Under the pieces are notes generated by a model. It was not told the DNA's origin. It saw only the letters and a program-made list of their open reading frames with translations, and did not search any database. Of a stretch of DNA of 59,332 bases, positions 1-6,776 are shown one piece after another. Position 1 is the stretch's first letter. Every line of letters starts with the position of its first letter. The position numbers and the translations under genes were made by a program. The DNA comes from a virus: positions 1-59,332 of IMG/VR virus record IMGVR_UViG_3300046463_000857; one strand, 5' to 3'.

Positions 1-671
1 ACAGAGTCTCTGGTCCAGGGACGCCCGTGACGGTTCGTATCCCCAACCATGTTGAGCATTTCCGCGATGCGGTTGTAGCCATACAACGGCTGCCACCCGA
101 TTATCGCGGCCTTGATTCGTTTCTCGGTGTCGTTTAATGTCCCATAAGGTTTTGCGCCGCCCCAGCGGCCAGTTCGTTGTTTAGCTGCATACAGCTTTTT
201 GACTAATGCGGATTTTTCCCATTCTGCTACCGCTCCCAAAACTTGTCGAATCAATTTCCGCGTCGGGTCACCCCCGTCGGAGGCTTGGTCAACGAGCCCC
301 TGGTCTGCGGCATAGACCTTGATGTTCCGGTCGCGGCACTCGCGAAGCAAAAGCTCTTGAACCATCAGCGTGCGGGCAAGCCGGTCGAGTCGCTCAACCA
401 CAATCGCGACGGGCTCCAGTGTGGCCGGGTCGATTGCTTCCGGGTTAAGCGGGCCGCATCTAAGCGATTCGATATCCTTGATTAGCTCCGAAAAAGCGGG
501 CCGGTCGAGTGCCTCCACGGTGCCAGACACCCCTTCCTCGCGCACGACCTTGACCGCTACGAGCGACGGGTCCGAAGCGATGAATGTATCGATAGCCTGT
601 AGCTGTCGCTCGAACCCGTCGCCTTCGACCTGGGTGGCCCCGGAGACTCGGAGGTAGGGATAGACCTTCAT
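1..671 (-). CDS. Serine recombinase (resolvase/invertase family), C-terminus beyond the window
   Basis: At least 223 residues are present and the gene runs off the left edge. The N-terminus reads MKVYPYLRVS; Ser10 in the Y-x-R-V-S context is the expected nucleophile of serine recombinases, with Arg8 beside it. Around residues 92-100 the sequence VERLDRLAR matches the family's conserved D-R-L helix. A long basic helix follows (EWEKSALVKKLYAAKQR), then a segment that looks like the start of the DNA-binding part (YGYNRIAEML). Such enzymes cut and rejoin DNA through a phosphoserine intermediate. Integrase, resolvase and invertase roles cannot be separated without the C-terminus. The ATG overlaps the upstream stop as ATGA, so translation is probably coupled. 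The catalytic family is clear; the biological role is inference. Confidence 0.88.
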   Translation of the reverse strand, partial: MKVYPYLRVSGATQVEGDGFERQLQAIDTFIASDPSLVAVKVVREEGVSGTVEALDRPAFSELIKDIESLRCGPLNPEAIDPATLEPVAIVVERLDRLARTLMVQELLLRECRDRNIKVYAADQGLVDQASDGGDPTRKLIRQVLGAVAEWEKSALVKKLYAAKQRTGRWGGAKPYGTLNDTEKRIKAAIIGWQPLYGYNRIAEMLNMVGDTNRHGRPWTRDS

Positions 672-895
672 ATTGCGCGTTGGTGGCTGGAAATGTGAGG
701 AGTCGGCATTCCTCGATGCGGAAGCAGAACAAAATCATCGCTTTCCGCGCGGGGGATATAATGCAGGTAGCCTGCTTTATTCACCGTTACTACGGTTTTA
801 CCCCTAAGCAACCTCAATGTGAGGGTGTTGTCAGTTTCGCTAATTACTTCACCGGCACCATAAACACCGGAGACCACGGTTCTGCCTATATTCAT
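668..895 (-). CDS. Hypothetical 75-aa protein upstream of the recombinase
   Basis: A small protein with a beta-rich look (GAGEVISETDNTLTLRLL, then a VVTVNKAG strand). The pattern vaguely recalls KOW or CarD-like small barrels, but no diagnostic motif is present, so no function is assigned. It begins at an ATG, and its TGA overlaps the recombinase ATG, which suggests the two genes are translated together and may work together, for example as a directionality or regulatory partner. That partnership rests on position only. Confidence 0.55.
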   Translation of the reverse strand: MNIGRTVVSGVYGAGEVISETDNTLTLRLLRGKTVVTVNKAGYLHYIPRAESDDFVLLPHRGMPTPHISSHQRAI

Positions 896-955
896 GGAAT
901 CAGTTTACACCCGGAAAACGAAAAAGCAAGTCCCGAAATGCGATTTCAGAACAAC

Positions 956-1843
956 TTATAGTCCGTCTGTGGCTGTTAAGCTAGACCAGCCGTATGAAGT
1001 GTCCACGGTCGCGTTGTTAGGGACCGAGAAACCCATACCAGGACGCCCCGTCGCAAATGAGTTATCAGTAAAATTATAGATGGTCGCACCATTCAGTTTC
1101 ACGATGATGTTGTTCCCGATGATGCTTGCGAACGCCGTGTCGCCATTCTGCAAAAAGTGGGTTAAGTCCGTGGGCGCTGGCGTGATGTCGGTGAAATCTC
1201 CGAGCGCACCATTCCACCGGATGACCGCAATATACGGAGTCGAAGAACTGACCGAGAAAACGATTTCATACCCGGTGCTTGAGTGCGCCGAGAGAGAAGA
1301 CCGCAATCGAATCTCGGATTCTTTGAATCCACTGATAGGTGCCCCCGAGGAATGAAACACTGCGGTGACTGACTGATTCGGGGTCCATATCCCAAGAAGT
1401 AATCCCACAGCGTCTGAATAATTGGGCTGACCAGGACCGTCTTGCAGCCCTGCCGCATAATGGACCCCGCCACTAACGGTCGCCTCACAATTACTCCAGT
1501 CCAGTCCCGTATCCGCGCCGTTTTCCCAATTACCTCCCTCCGATAAGGGATTCTCAGGAGTAGAAAAATTAGTTGAGTATACCCGGTTGGGCGGACCCGG
1601 CAATATTCCTCCCCCTGGGAAACCTATGAAAGCGGCGAACCCCACGAGTGTAGTAAACGGTCGGTCTCGGAAAGCTTGCTGCGCGGTGTGAGTGTCTGAA
1701 TGAAAGCCGGTCGCAACAGTCACCCGGGAGATTTCGTGAATCGCCGATTCGTGGAACTGGTTCTCCGGAGCCGTCCCCAGCACATACGATTGAATCGCAT
1801 GCTGCAACACGGCGTATTGTGCTGCGGTGAGCACTATCGCCAT
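956..1843 (-). CDS. Lectin-like virion or surface protein with duplicated N-terminal module
   Basis: A 295-aa protein. Residues 1-76 form an alpha-helical module (LTAAQYAVLQHAIQSYVLGT...) that is paralogous to the whole of the neighbouring gene at 1857-2087. After a Gly/Pro linker (FPGGGILPGPPN), residues ~85-295 look like a concanavalin A-like jelly roll: FSTPENPLSEGGNW near the start, alternating strands, VKLNGATIYNF and a final GMGFSVPNN...W strand. Such folds bind carbohydrate in phage fibres and in secreted proteins. No signal peptide is seen, which favours a virion component. The fold is inferred from strand pattern and composition; ligand and location are unknown. Confidence 0.65.
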   Translation of the reverse strand: MAIVLTAAQYAVLQHAIQSYVLGTAPENQFHESAIHEISRVTVATGFHSDTHTAQQAFRDRPFTTLVGFAAFIGFPGGGILPGPPNRVYSTNFSTPENPLSEGGNWENGADTGLDWSNCEATVSGGVHYAAGLQDGPGQPNYSDAVGLLLGIWTPNQSVTAVFHSSGAPISGFKESEIRLRSSLSAHSSTGYEIVFSVSSSTPYIAVIRWNGALGDFTDITPAPTDLTHFLQNGDTAFASIIGNNIIVKLNGATIYNFTDNSFATGRPGMGFSVPNNATVDTSYGWSSLTATDGL

Positions 1844-1856
1844 AATGGGCCTTGGT

Positions 1857-2087
1857 TTACGGATGCCCCAGGAACGCGGCGAATCCTAACAGAGTAGTCA
1901 GGGGCCGGTCTTGGAGCTTCTGCTGGGCCAAGCCAGTGTTCGCGATGAAGCCGGTGGCCACAATCACGCCGACAATCTCCTCGATGAATTCGTCGTGAAT
2001 CTGGTTCTCCGGCGCAGTGGCGAGAACGTATTGATTGATTGCGTGCTGGAGCACGTTGTATTGAGCGGTCGTGAGTGTAACAGCCAT
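1857..2087 (-). CDS. Stand-alone copy of the helical N-terminal module
   Basis: A 76-aa protein that aligns along its full length with residues 1-76 of the lectin-like protein at 956-1843. Both share TAQYNVLQHAI/TAAQYAVLQHAI, then TAPENQ, VATGF, a DRP-TTL step and GFAAF near the end. It stops exactly where the larger protein enters its Gly/Pro linker. It could be a virion-attachment module expressed alone, a chaperone-like decoy, or the remnant of a duplicated fibre gene. The encoding DNA has diverged clearly, so the duplication is not recent. No function is known to me for this module. Confidence 0.65.
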   Translation of the reverse strand: MAVTLTTAQYNVLQHAINQYVLATAPENQIHDEFIEEIVGVIVATGFIANTGLAQQKLQDRPLTTLLGFAAFLGHP

Positions 2088-2118
2088 AAATAAACAGTCT
2101 CAGCCCCAAAAAATTCTG

Positions 2119-2418
2119 TCAACTCAGTTTTCTCCGGTTCTGGTATGAATCGGCAACCATCATCGCAAAGTTAGCGACGTCAGCGGCTTCAAACAGGACG
2201 GCTCCCGTGGATTGGGTGTGTTCCAAAGCAAGCTCCAGTTCTTTGACTTCCTTGCGCAACAAAACCAAAAGCTCCCAGGGGTCTTTGGTTAGCCAGCCTT
2301 CGCGGTCGCCCTTGTGCCGGTTCTTCGCGAGTTTGTATTCCATAGCGCGCGCAAACTCCAGCACATGCGGAATAGTCGGAGACCGAACGACGGAAAAATA
2401 ACTTAGCGGGTCACTCAT
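2119..2418 (-). CDS. MazG-like nucleotide pyrophosphohydrolase
   Basis: A 99-aa helical protein. It shows the two-part acidic signature of the all-alpha NTP pyrophosphohydrolase superfamily: E-V-K-E (in LRKEVKELELAL) and, about 20 residues on, E-A-A-D (in FEAADVANFAMM), matching ExxE...ExxD, which binds magnesium. Relatives hydrolyse (d)NTPs to monophosphates. In phages they act on nucleotide pools or ppGpp-like signals; the substrate here is not known. The start overlaps the stop of the reductase gene as ATGA, making this the last gene of a three-gene coupled set (3667 to 2119). Confidence 0.7.
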   Translation of the reverse strand: MSDPLSYFSVVRSPTIPHVLEFARAMEYKLAKNRHKGDREGWLTKDPWELLVLLRKEVKELELALEHTQSTGAVLFEAADVANFAMMVADSYQNRRKLS

Positions 2419-3311
2419 GAATGTTTAAACGCGTGAATTGTTGCTCGTAAACCATCTTCCAAAAGTGTGGGCGGATTCCAACCGAGCCAGTTCTTCGCGC
2501 GCTCGATGTCGAGCACCCTTCTCAACTGACCCTCCGGCTCACTGTGAGCCCAGACGATTTCTGCCTCCGAGCCGGACAGCCTGCGAATGCGGTCCGCAAG
2601 TTCAGAGATAGGAGTCTCGACACCGCTGCCGAGATTAATCGGCACAGTCGGCAGGCCGGGGTTCTCACACGCGGTTACAATTCCCTGGGCGGCATCGGTG
2701 ATATACAGAAAGTCTCGTGTCGCTCTGCCGGTGCCCCAGATTTCAACTGCCTTTGGCTGCCTACAAAACTTTCTCACCAAGTCGGGCACCACATGACTCG
2801 ACTTGTCCCAGGGGCCGTAAAGATTCGTTGGCACCAGCAAAATTGACTTGAGCTTGTATTGCTTCCGGTAAGCATCGGCAGCCATGAACAAAGTCGATTT
2901 CGCGACTCCGTAATGTCCGGTCGCCTTCGCAGGCAGGCCGGTGAACATCTCGCTCTCGTTAATCGGGCAACTCGCTCCCGCAGGATAGCTGCACGAGGTG
3001 CCAATGATGCAAAGTTTTTCAACCTCATACCTCGCGCATGCCTTGAGAACGTTCAGCCCCATCAGCAGATTGTCGTGCATGAAGTCGGCGGGCTTCGCAA
3101 CGTTGGCCGAGATTCCGCCGACTCGCCCCGCGCAGTGAATCACCGTGTCCGGCTGTTCAGCCAAAAAATAGCCGGACACCTGGGGCACGCTGAGCAAATC
3201 AAGCTCGTCGTGCCCCGGGCTAAGAACATCACGATACCCTCGAACGCGAAGCTCACGAACTACCGCGCGGCCAAGAAAACCATGCCCACCGGTGACAAGG
3301 ATTTTTTTCAT
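2415..3311 (-). CDS. fcl: GDP-L-fucose synthase-like NAD(P)-dependent epimerase/reductase
   Basis: A 298-aa extended short-chain dehydrogenase. The Rossmann glycine motif is at the N-terminus (VTGGHGFLG). A catalytic-site serine is in GTSCSYP, and the Tyr-Lys pair is in HYGVAKS. The AGRVGGI and NLYGPWD segments are typical of GDP-4-keto-6-deoxymannose epimerase-reductase, which makes GDP-L-fucose. Length is close to that of bacterial Fcl (~320). A GDP-mannose 4,6-dehydratase at 19020-19976 would supply its substrate, although it lies on the other strand. Both ends overlap neighbours by ATGA. The exact sugar product is inferred from family and partner. Confidence 0.82.
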   Translation of the reverse strand: MKKILVTGGHGFLGRAVVRELRVRGYRDVLSPGHDELDLLSVPQVSGYFLAEQPDTVIHCAGRVGGISANVAKPADFMHDNLLMGLNVLKACARYEVEKLCIIGTSCSYPAGASCPINESEMFTGLPAKATGHYGVAKSTLFMAADAYRKQYKLKSILLVPTNLYGPWDKSSHVVPDLVRKFCRQPKAVEIWGTGRATRDFLYITDAAQGIVTACENPGLPTVPINLGSGVETPISELADRIRRLSGSEAEIVWAHSEPEGQLRRVLDIERAKNWLGWNPPTLLEDGLRATIHAFKHS

Positions 3312-3667
3312 TGCGGGCTGGGCGGAGGACAGGGAATTTCGCTAATCGGTTCGATTGTGAACAGACTCAGGTCGCAGTCCATGTGGAACTTCAGCGTGCG
3401 GCCATAGGAGCCCGGCCCGATGCTGTAGTCCTTCTCGCGCTGATTCCCATACTGGTCTTTTGTGGTGCTGTTGAAAAAATCCCAGGTCTCGCCGCAGACA
3501 GCCACCGAATACACTGCGGTCAGAGTCCAGTTGTTGCCCACGCCGATGGGCTGGGTGTAATCCTGCCATGGCTGAGCGTTTCCCTGGTCGTCTTTCAACA
3601 CCCAATACTCTGGTGGCACGCCACTGGGCGAGTTTACCAGATGAACCAACCAACTACATGCATTCAT
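3308..3667 (-). CDS. Hypothetical protein with CSW N-terminus, related in pattern to the secreted cluster
   Basis: A 119-aa protein starting MNACSWLVHL; an AAAGG Shine-Dalgarno-like stretch lies ~8 nt upstream of this ATG, so it is preferred over upstream alternatives. The rest is beta-rich with W/Y residues, cysteines and a Pro-rich tail (CPPPSPQ). The C-S-[hydrophobic] opening resembles that found just after the signal peptides of the proteins at 3818, 6777 and 7567, but this one has no signal peptide. It may be a cytoplasmic paralogue or a virion protein. Its stop overlaps the reductase start (ATGA). No known family recognised. Confidence 0.6.
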   Translation of the reverse strand: MNACSWLVHLVNSPSGVPPEYWVLKDDQGNAQPWQDYTQPIGVGNNWTLTAVYSVAVCGETWDFFNSTTKDQYGNQREKDYSIGPGSYGRTLKFHMDCDLSLFTIEPISEIPCPPPSPQ

Positions 3668-3817
3668 AATTTTTGCCTTTCTAAATTCCGCCCGGAGGGA
3701 TATTAAAGCACCCAACCGGGCTTAACCGCGTTTTCTTCATCGGGTATCCATTACTGGAGCGCGGTCCCGACGCTTTTCCCGGGTGTCAAATCCGCTGACA
3801 TGCGGCCCGAGTCGAAA

Positions 3818-4321
3818 TTATTGCTGGCCTCCAGGCTGACTCCCGAGGCACGTTTTGCACACGCCCAATTGACAGGCACCTTGCCCATCGCAGGCGGCAA
3901 CGTAAAATTTGAAAGTGCATTGTGTGCAGTAAGGGTCAATCACAATGCTGTAGGGCGCGCTCGTCACGACCATGTCACCGTCTGGAGTATGCTTCCAACA
4001 GGAAATAGTGATGGTGCCTGCGGTGAGCGGACTCGGATTATTTCCAATCCAGTTGTCAGGTATCGCAATCGTGAACGAGAGCCCGGTAAGGTGAAGGCAA
4101 TCGGTTCCGTCCGAGATGACGCCCACTCCCTGAAAATCACCGTTGGTTCCGTTTATCGGAGGGATGAAAGTGCCGTTGGGGGTGCCAGTCCATTCCACTA
4201 TGTAGGGTGTAGAGATGGTCATACGAGCATCAAACAGACATGAACCGGCAGCCTTCGCCCGCGAGGGGGCGACGAACATCGCCAGGACGGCGCATACTAG
4301 ACTGAGAACTGATTTTATCAT
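3818..4321 (-). CDS. Secreted Cys-rich hypothetical protein
   Basis: A 167-aa protein with a clear Sec signal peptide: basic start MIKS, hydrophobic core VLSLVCAVLAMFV, then an AKAA-type cleavage region near residue 24. The mature part begins GSCLFDAR and is beta-rich. It ends in a cysteine cluster (YCTQC, then CDGQGACQLGVCKTC) suited to disulphides or metal binding outside the cytoplasm. Export by a phage protein suggests host-envelope modification, exclusion or adhesion, but no domain is recognised. It is one of at least four signal-peptide genes in this leftward block. Confidence 0.65.
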   Translation of the reverse strand: MIKSVLSLVCAVLAMFVAPSRAKAAGSCLFDARMTISTPYIVEWTGTPNGTFIPPINGTNGDFQGVGVISDGTDCLHLTGLSFTIAIPDNWIGNNPSPLTAGTITISCWKHTPDGDMVVTSAPYSIVIDPYCTQCTFKFYVAACDGQGACQLGVCKTCLGSQPGGQQ

Positions 4322-4448
4322 TGTGTTTTCGATTTCTTTCTTGCCCGTTTGTTTACTCCCGAAATTGGTGGCCGGGGTCGGACGCTACCCCGACATCTCG
4401 CGCTTTGTATTCACGCCGCTTTACTTTAAGCTACCCGGCTGTCAAAAT

Positions 4449-4526
4449 TGGTTGCGGGGGATGGATTTGAACCATCGACCTTCACGTTATGAGCGTGACG
4501 AGCTAGCCAGACTGCTCCACCCCGCA
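4449..4526 (-). tRNA. tRNA-Met (CAU anticodon), CCA encoded
   Basis: A complete cloverleaf on the minus strand. The acceptor stem is 7 bp (TGCGGGG with CCCCGCA), then discriminator A and a genomically encoded CCA. The D stem is GAGC/GCTC, and the anticodon stem TCACG/CGTGA holds loop CTCATAA, giving anticodon CAU. The T arm is GATGG-TTCAAAT-CCATC. The anticodon stem lacks the three G-C pairs of initiator tRNA, so elongator Met is likelier; tRNA-Ile2 with a modified C34 cannot be excluded. Confidence 0.93.
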
Positions 4527-4529
4527 AAT

Positions 4530-4597
4530 TGGGGTCGTGGGCTGGCCTTCCCCAGCATCTCCGGTGCCCCGGAATCCTACACTTAGACGACCACGAC
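4530..4597 (-). tRNA. tRNA-like element with collapsed anticodon arm, CCA encoded
   Basis: It lies 3 nt upstream of tRNA-Met on the same strand. A perfect 7-bp acceptor stem (GTCGTGG/CCACGAC) is followed by discriminator C and an encoded CCA. The D-arm region (GTCTAAGTGTAGGAT) resembles real tRNAs. The anticodon arm, however, is a 5-bp stem TCCGG/CCGGA with only four loop bases (GGCA), and the T arm GCTGG/CCAGC has a GGAAGG loop lacking the TTC signature. It is either a degenerate tRNA gene or a tRNA mimic that keeps the ends but has no usable anticodon. The stems are directly visible; function is unknown. Confidence 0.5.
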
Positions 4598-4604
4598 ATA
4601 AAAT

Positions 4605-4686
4605 TGGCACCCGGGCAAGGGTTACGAACCTTGCAACTCCAGCTTCAATATCAATCCACTGGTGTTTTGCATTTAAACTACCGAGT
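4605..4686 (-). tRNA. Degenerate tRNA-like element, CCA encoded
   Basis: It lies 7 nt upstream of the previous element. The acceptor ACTCGGT/CCCGGGT pairs except for one mismatch and one G-U, and is followed by G and an encoded CCA. The D stem is GTTT/AAAC. The T stem CAAGG/CCTTG carries an 8-nt loop (TTCGTAAC) instead of 7. The anticodon region is abnormal: either CCAGT/GCTGG with a 14-nt loop, or a wobble-rich CAGTG/TATTG with a 6-nt loop. No anticodon can be assigned. A broken gene, a sequencing indel or a mimic are all possible. Confidence 0.4.
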
Positions 4687-4937
4687 ATTAAAACGTGCGG
4701 CTCTTCTCTCTTTGCCGAGTGGAGCCGCAGACTCCGCACCCATTCGGGTGACTGACTTTCGAATACCCTATGTCGGTGAAGAGCCGGGTTCCCGGCACAA
4801 CCGGACCCAGCCAGCCGACTCTTACTTCGGCTGTTTCTCTGTGGCCGCATAAAGCATTCTCTAGAGTGGGTCCCAAGCAGGAAGAGCTACTCCCCGAACT
4901 GGTCCACCGCTTATGGCAGGTTGGTATACCCGCCAAA
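4687..4937. other. Non-coding stretch with long inverted repeats upstream of the tRNA cluster
   Basis: No convincing gene is seen. Two structured elements stand out. GGCTCTTC (4699-4706) is the exact reverse complement of GAAGAGCC (4778-4785). Between them lies a CACCC-GAAT-GGGTG hairpin (on the minus strand), which might be a further degenerate tRNA-like fold of ~87 nt without CCA. CAGCCGA (4812-4818) pairs with TCGGCTG (4827-4833) around an 8-nt loop, followed by TTTCTCT on the plus strand. I could not find a canonical tRNA here. Confidence 0.4.
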
Positions 4938-5060
4938 TTATTTTTTCTCAAAGAACAATCGGCTGGCCAGCCACATCAAACCAGCGGCTGCTGCCGAAAT
5001 CACTGCTACTCTCGATGAAAAGATTAGCAGTTCAACGAACAAAACCAACACCAAACTCAC
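4938..5060 (-). CDS. Small membrane protein (GTG start)
   Basis: A 40-residue protein with two hydrophobic stretches (SLVLVLFVELLIF and AVISAAAAGLMWLAS) and a charged C-terminus RLFFEKK. The start is a GTG that overlaps the upstream TGA as GTGA, and AGAGGA lies about 6-9 nt upstream, a good ribosome-binding site. Such small hairpin or bitopic proteins occur as holins, antiholins or spanin parts, but no lysin lies beside it, so no role is assigned. Confidence 0.5.
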   Translation of the reverse strand: MSLVLVLFVELLIFSSRVAVISAAAAGLMWLASRLFFEKK

Positions 5061-5473
5061 TTGCGATTCCTCTTCGCGGCCCGGAGTTGCTTTTCCAGGT
5101 CGGCGATTTTCGCATCCCGGGCATCGAGGAGGTGGTTTGTGGCATGATTCAGTATACCGATGCTGCATTCGCGGGCCGCGATTTCAACGTTCAGACCATT
5201 AACTTGGTCTTTGAGCCGCGCGACGTGGCTCTGGCTGTATTCGAGGTAGTTCACCGCTTCCTGACGAGTGGCCACCAGCCGCTGTTCCACGGCATTCTTC
5301 TGCCGCTGGATAAGGCCCATGTGGGTCGAAATTCCGTCCAGGATTCGATTGTATTCCGTGAGCGACACGGTGACTTCGGGAGTGCTGACGTCGGTCGCCG
5401 CAGTTCGCAAGGCTTGCAACACGTCGCTGGTAACCGCCTGACGACCGTCGCAGCAATTTTCTTGTTGGTTCAT
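5057..5473 (-). CDS. Coiled-coil hypothetical protein
   Basis: A 138-aa protein from MNQQENCCDG, an internal ATG chosen because the preceding in-frame residues look untranslated. It is rich in E/Q/R/A heptad-like stretches (YNRILDGI, QRQKNAVEQRLVATRQEAV, KIADLEKQLRAAKRNRK), suggesting a rod-like coiled coil. A Cys-Cys pair sits near the start. The basic C-terminus could contact nucleic acid or membrane. Its stop overlaps the GTG of the small membrane protein downstream, so the two may form a pair. No family recognised. Confidence 0.6.
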   Translation of the reverse strand: MNQQENCCDGRQAVTSDVLQALRTAATDVSTPEVTVSLTEYNRILDGISTHMGLIQRQKNAVEQRLVATRQEAVNYLEYSQSHVARLKDQVNGLNVEIAARECSIGILNHATNHLLDARDAKIADLEKQLRAAKRNRK

Positions 5474-5548
5474 AAACTTTGTTTTCTGTTTTGTTTCTAA
5501 CGTTGGTTGCACTCTATCAGGTCTCACCGGTAGCTGCAACCAGAAAAT

Positions 5549-6013
5549 TTAATTCGCTAGCGGGGGCTCGTCGGTCCACTCGAAAATCTTGCCAGCCGAA
5601 TTCGTATACGAGCCGTGGTGATATCCACCAGGGGGTGGTCGCTGCGGAGGATTCACTACCGTGTAAACAACCACGATGCCGATGCCCAAAACCGAAATCC
5701 ACAGGACGCCGAAAAAGCAACCGACAGGTGGACGACTCACATACCCCGGCGCGGTCCATTCGTCGCCTGGATACTGGTAGGTCCACTGATACGAACACTC
5801 CGGGTCAGAGACCGGGCCGGTTGCGACAACCTGGATGTTAGTCACCGCAGCGGAATCAAAACCAGTCTGAGTCTGGAATCGCGACAGCAAAGCCCAGGGG
5901 TCGTCGTTTGCGAGCGCGGTTTTGGTTTGCACGCAGACCACGTCTTCGGAATGCGAGGTGAACGGTAGCACCGAGAGAATCACCGAGAGTAACACCGACA
6001 ATAGTTTCTTCAT
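5549..6013 (-). CDS. Secreted/membrane-anchored hypothetical protein
   Basis: A 154-aa protein with a Sec signal peptide (MKKLLSVLLSVILSVLPFTSHS). A short extracytoplasmic part contains cysteines (EDVVCVQT, DPECSYQW). A strong transmembrane segment (FFGVLWISVLGIGIVVVYTVV) follows near residue 105, then a Pro/Gly-rich tail (PPQRPPPGGYHHG). The topology would place residues ~22-100 outside the cytoplasmic membrane. It precedes the glycosyltransferase stop by one base and belongs to the exported-protein cluster. Function unknown. Confidence 0.65.
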   Translation of the reverse strand: MKKLLSVLLSVILSVLPFTSHSEDVVCVQTKTALANDDPWALLSRFQTQTGFDSAAVTNIQVVATGPVSDPECSYQWTYQYPGDEWTAPGYVSRPPVGCFFGVLWISVLGIGIVVVYTVVNPPQRPPPGGYHHGSYTNSAGKIFEWTDEPPLAN

Positions 6014-6014
6014 A

Positions 6015-6719
6015 TCACAGCCCCTTTGATTGTTTGTATCTCACTCTGGCGTGCCCAATCTGTTTGAGCACTTCGAGCGTTTTGATTGAATGAACGAAAA
6101 TCTTTCCGTTCCGCATCACCGCGTGCGTCATCACGTTGAGCGAGTGTGCGTCGGAGGAAGGACACGAGACCCCTTCGGGGAAACTCTTGTGCGGAATCCC
6201 GGCAGAGATTGCCCACGCCATCATGCACCAATCGATAAAAGGTGTGGTGGGGTTCGCCTTCACTTTGTCCGCGACAGTGAGCAGCCGCTGGATGACATTG
6301 CGACTCATAAAATACGGGGGCTGAAAAGCGAGGCGGGGATACTGGTAGTCAGGCTCCGGTCGGTTGTGCATCTCGTCGCTGACTTCGTTCGACCAGAGCA
6401 CGTCCGACTTGTAGAGATAGTCCGGCAGCCTGGGGGACAAGCAGACGGAATCGGAGTCGTTCACGAGGTAGTGTTTAAACGGATGCTCCAGCAAAATTCT
6501 CAAATGAATGATTTGCCGGTCGAGTGATTCTTGGCCAATGTATGCTCTCTTACCCCCGGTTCGGGTCCATATATTGGGATTTCGGGCCACGATGGGGGAA
6601 TCATCTGGCGAAAGCACCAGCACCGGGCACTTGTGATGGAGGTAATAAGGCATCGCGTTCCGAATCTGGTGTGCGTCGCCTTCGTATCCGCACACAGCTA
6701 CCAAAGTGTTCTCGTTCAT
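6015..6719 (-). CDS. GT-A type glycosyltransferase with DSD motif
   Basis: A 234-aa protein from MNENTLVAVCGYEGDA; AAGGA lies 5 nt before this ATG, deciding the start. The N-terminal half has a Rossmann-like pattern (LVAVCGYEGD, PVLVLSPDDS), and residues 88-90 read D-S-D inside HYLVNDSDSV, the metal- and nucleotide-sugar-binding DxD of GT-A enzymes. The second half has aromatic acceptor-site-like segments (PYFMSRNVI, FIDWCMMAWA) and a conserved-looking HSIKTLEV end. It probably transfers a sugar, perhaps fucose given the GDP-fucose genes. Donor and acceptor are inference. A GCGACT motif lies 7 nt upstream of the predicted transcript start. Confidence 0.75.
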   Translation of the reverse strand: MNENTLVAVCGYEGDAHQIRNAMPYYLHHKCPVLVLSPDDSPIVARNPNIWTRTGGKRAYIGQESLDRQIIHLRILLEHPFKHYLVNDSDSVCLSPRLPDYLYKSDVLWSNEVSDEMHNRPEPDYQYPRLAFQPPYFMSRNVIQRLLTVADKVKANPTTPFIDWCMMAWAISAGIPHKSFPEGVSCPSSDAHSLNVMTHAVMRNGKIFVHSIKTLEVLKQIGHARVRYKQSKGL

Positions 6720-6725
6720 TTTTCC

Positions 6726-6738
6726 TTTTAACAGTCGC
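6726..6738 (-). promoter_or_regulatory. GCGACT-N7 putative phage promoter motif
   Basis: On the minus strand it reads GCGACT then GTTAAAA, then GGAAAAATG. If it works like the other copies, transcription would start at the G of GGAAAA, leaving a 6-nt leader before the glycosyltransferase ATG. Confidence 0.45.
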
Positions 6739-6745
6739 AAAATGT

Positions 6746-6770
6746 CAGCCACCTGTTGAACAAGTGGCTG
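6746..6770 (-). terminator. Hairpin after the 6777 gene
   Basis: The 7-bp stem CAGCCAC/GTGGCTG with an 11-nt loop lies between the stop of the secreted protein gene and the glycosyltransferase start. It is followed on the minus strand by ACATTTTGC, a weak T tract, so it is a possible but not strong intrinsic terminator. Confidence 0.4.
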
Positions 6771-6776
6771 GTGATT

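Noticed and set aside
1-671. Prophage integration boundary with attachment site
   Set aside because: A serine recombinase is present, but no bacterial flank or repeated core site is visible in the window.
1080-1900. Plus-strand open frames opposite the lectin-like gene
   Set aside because: They are shadows of the minus-strand gene and show no protein-like motifs.
3751-3939. 62-aa minus-strand frame next to the secreted protein
   Set aside because: It overlaps the end of the 3818 gene in another frame and looks random in composition.
4812-4845. Plus-strand intrinsic terminator or tRNA anticodon arm
   Set aside because: There is a 7-bp stem and a T-rich tail, but no plus-strand gene lies upstream and no full cloverleaf can be built.
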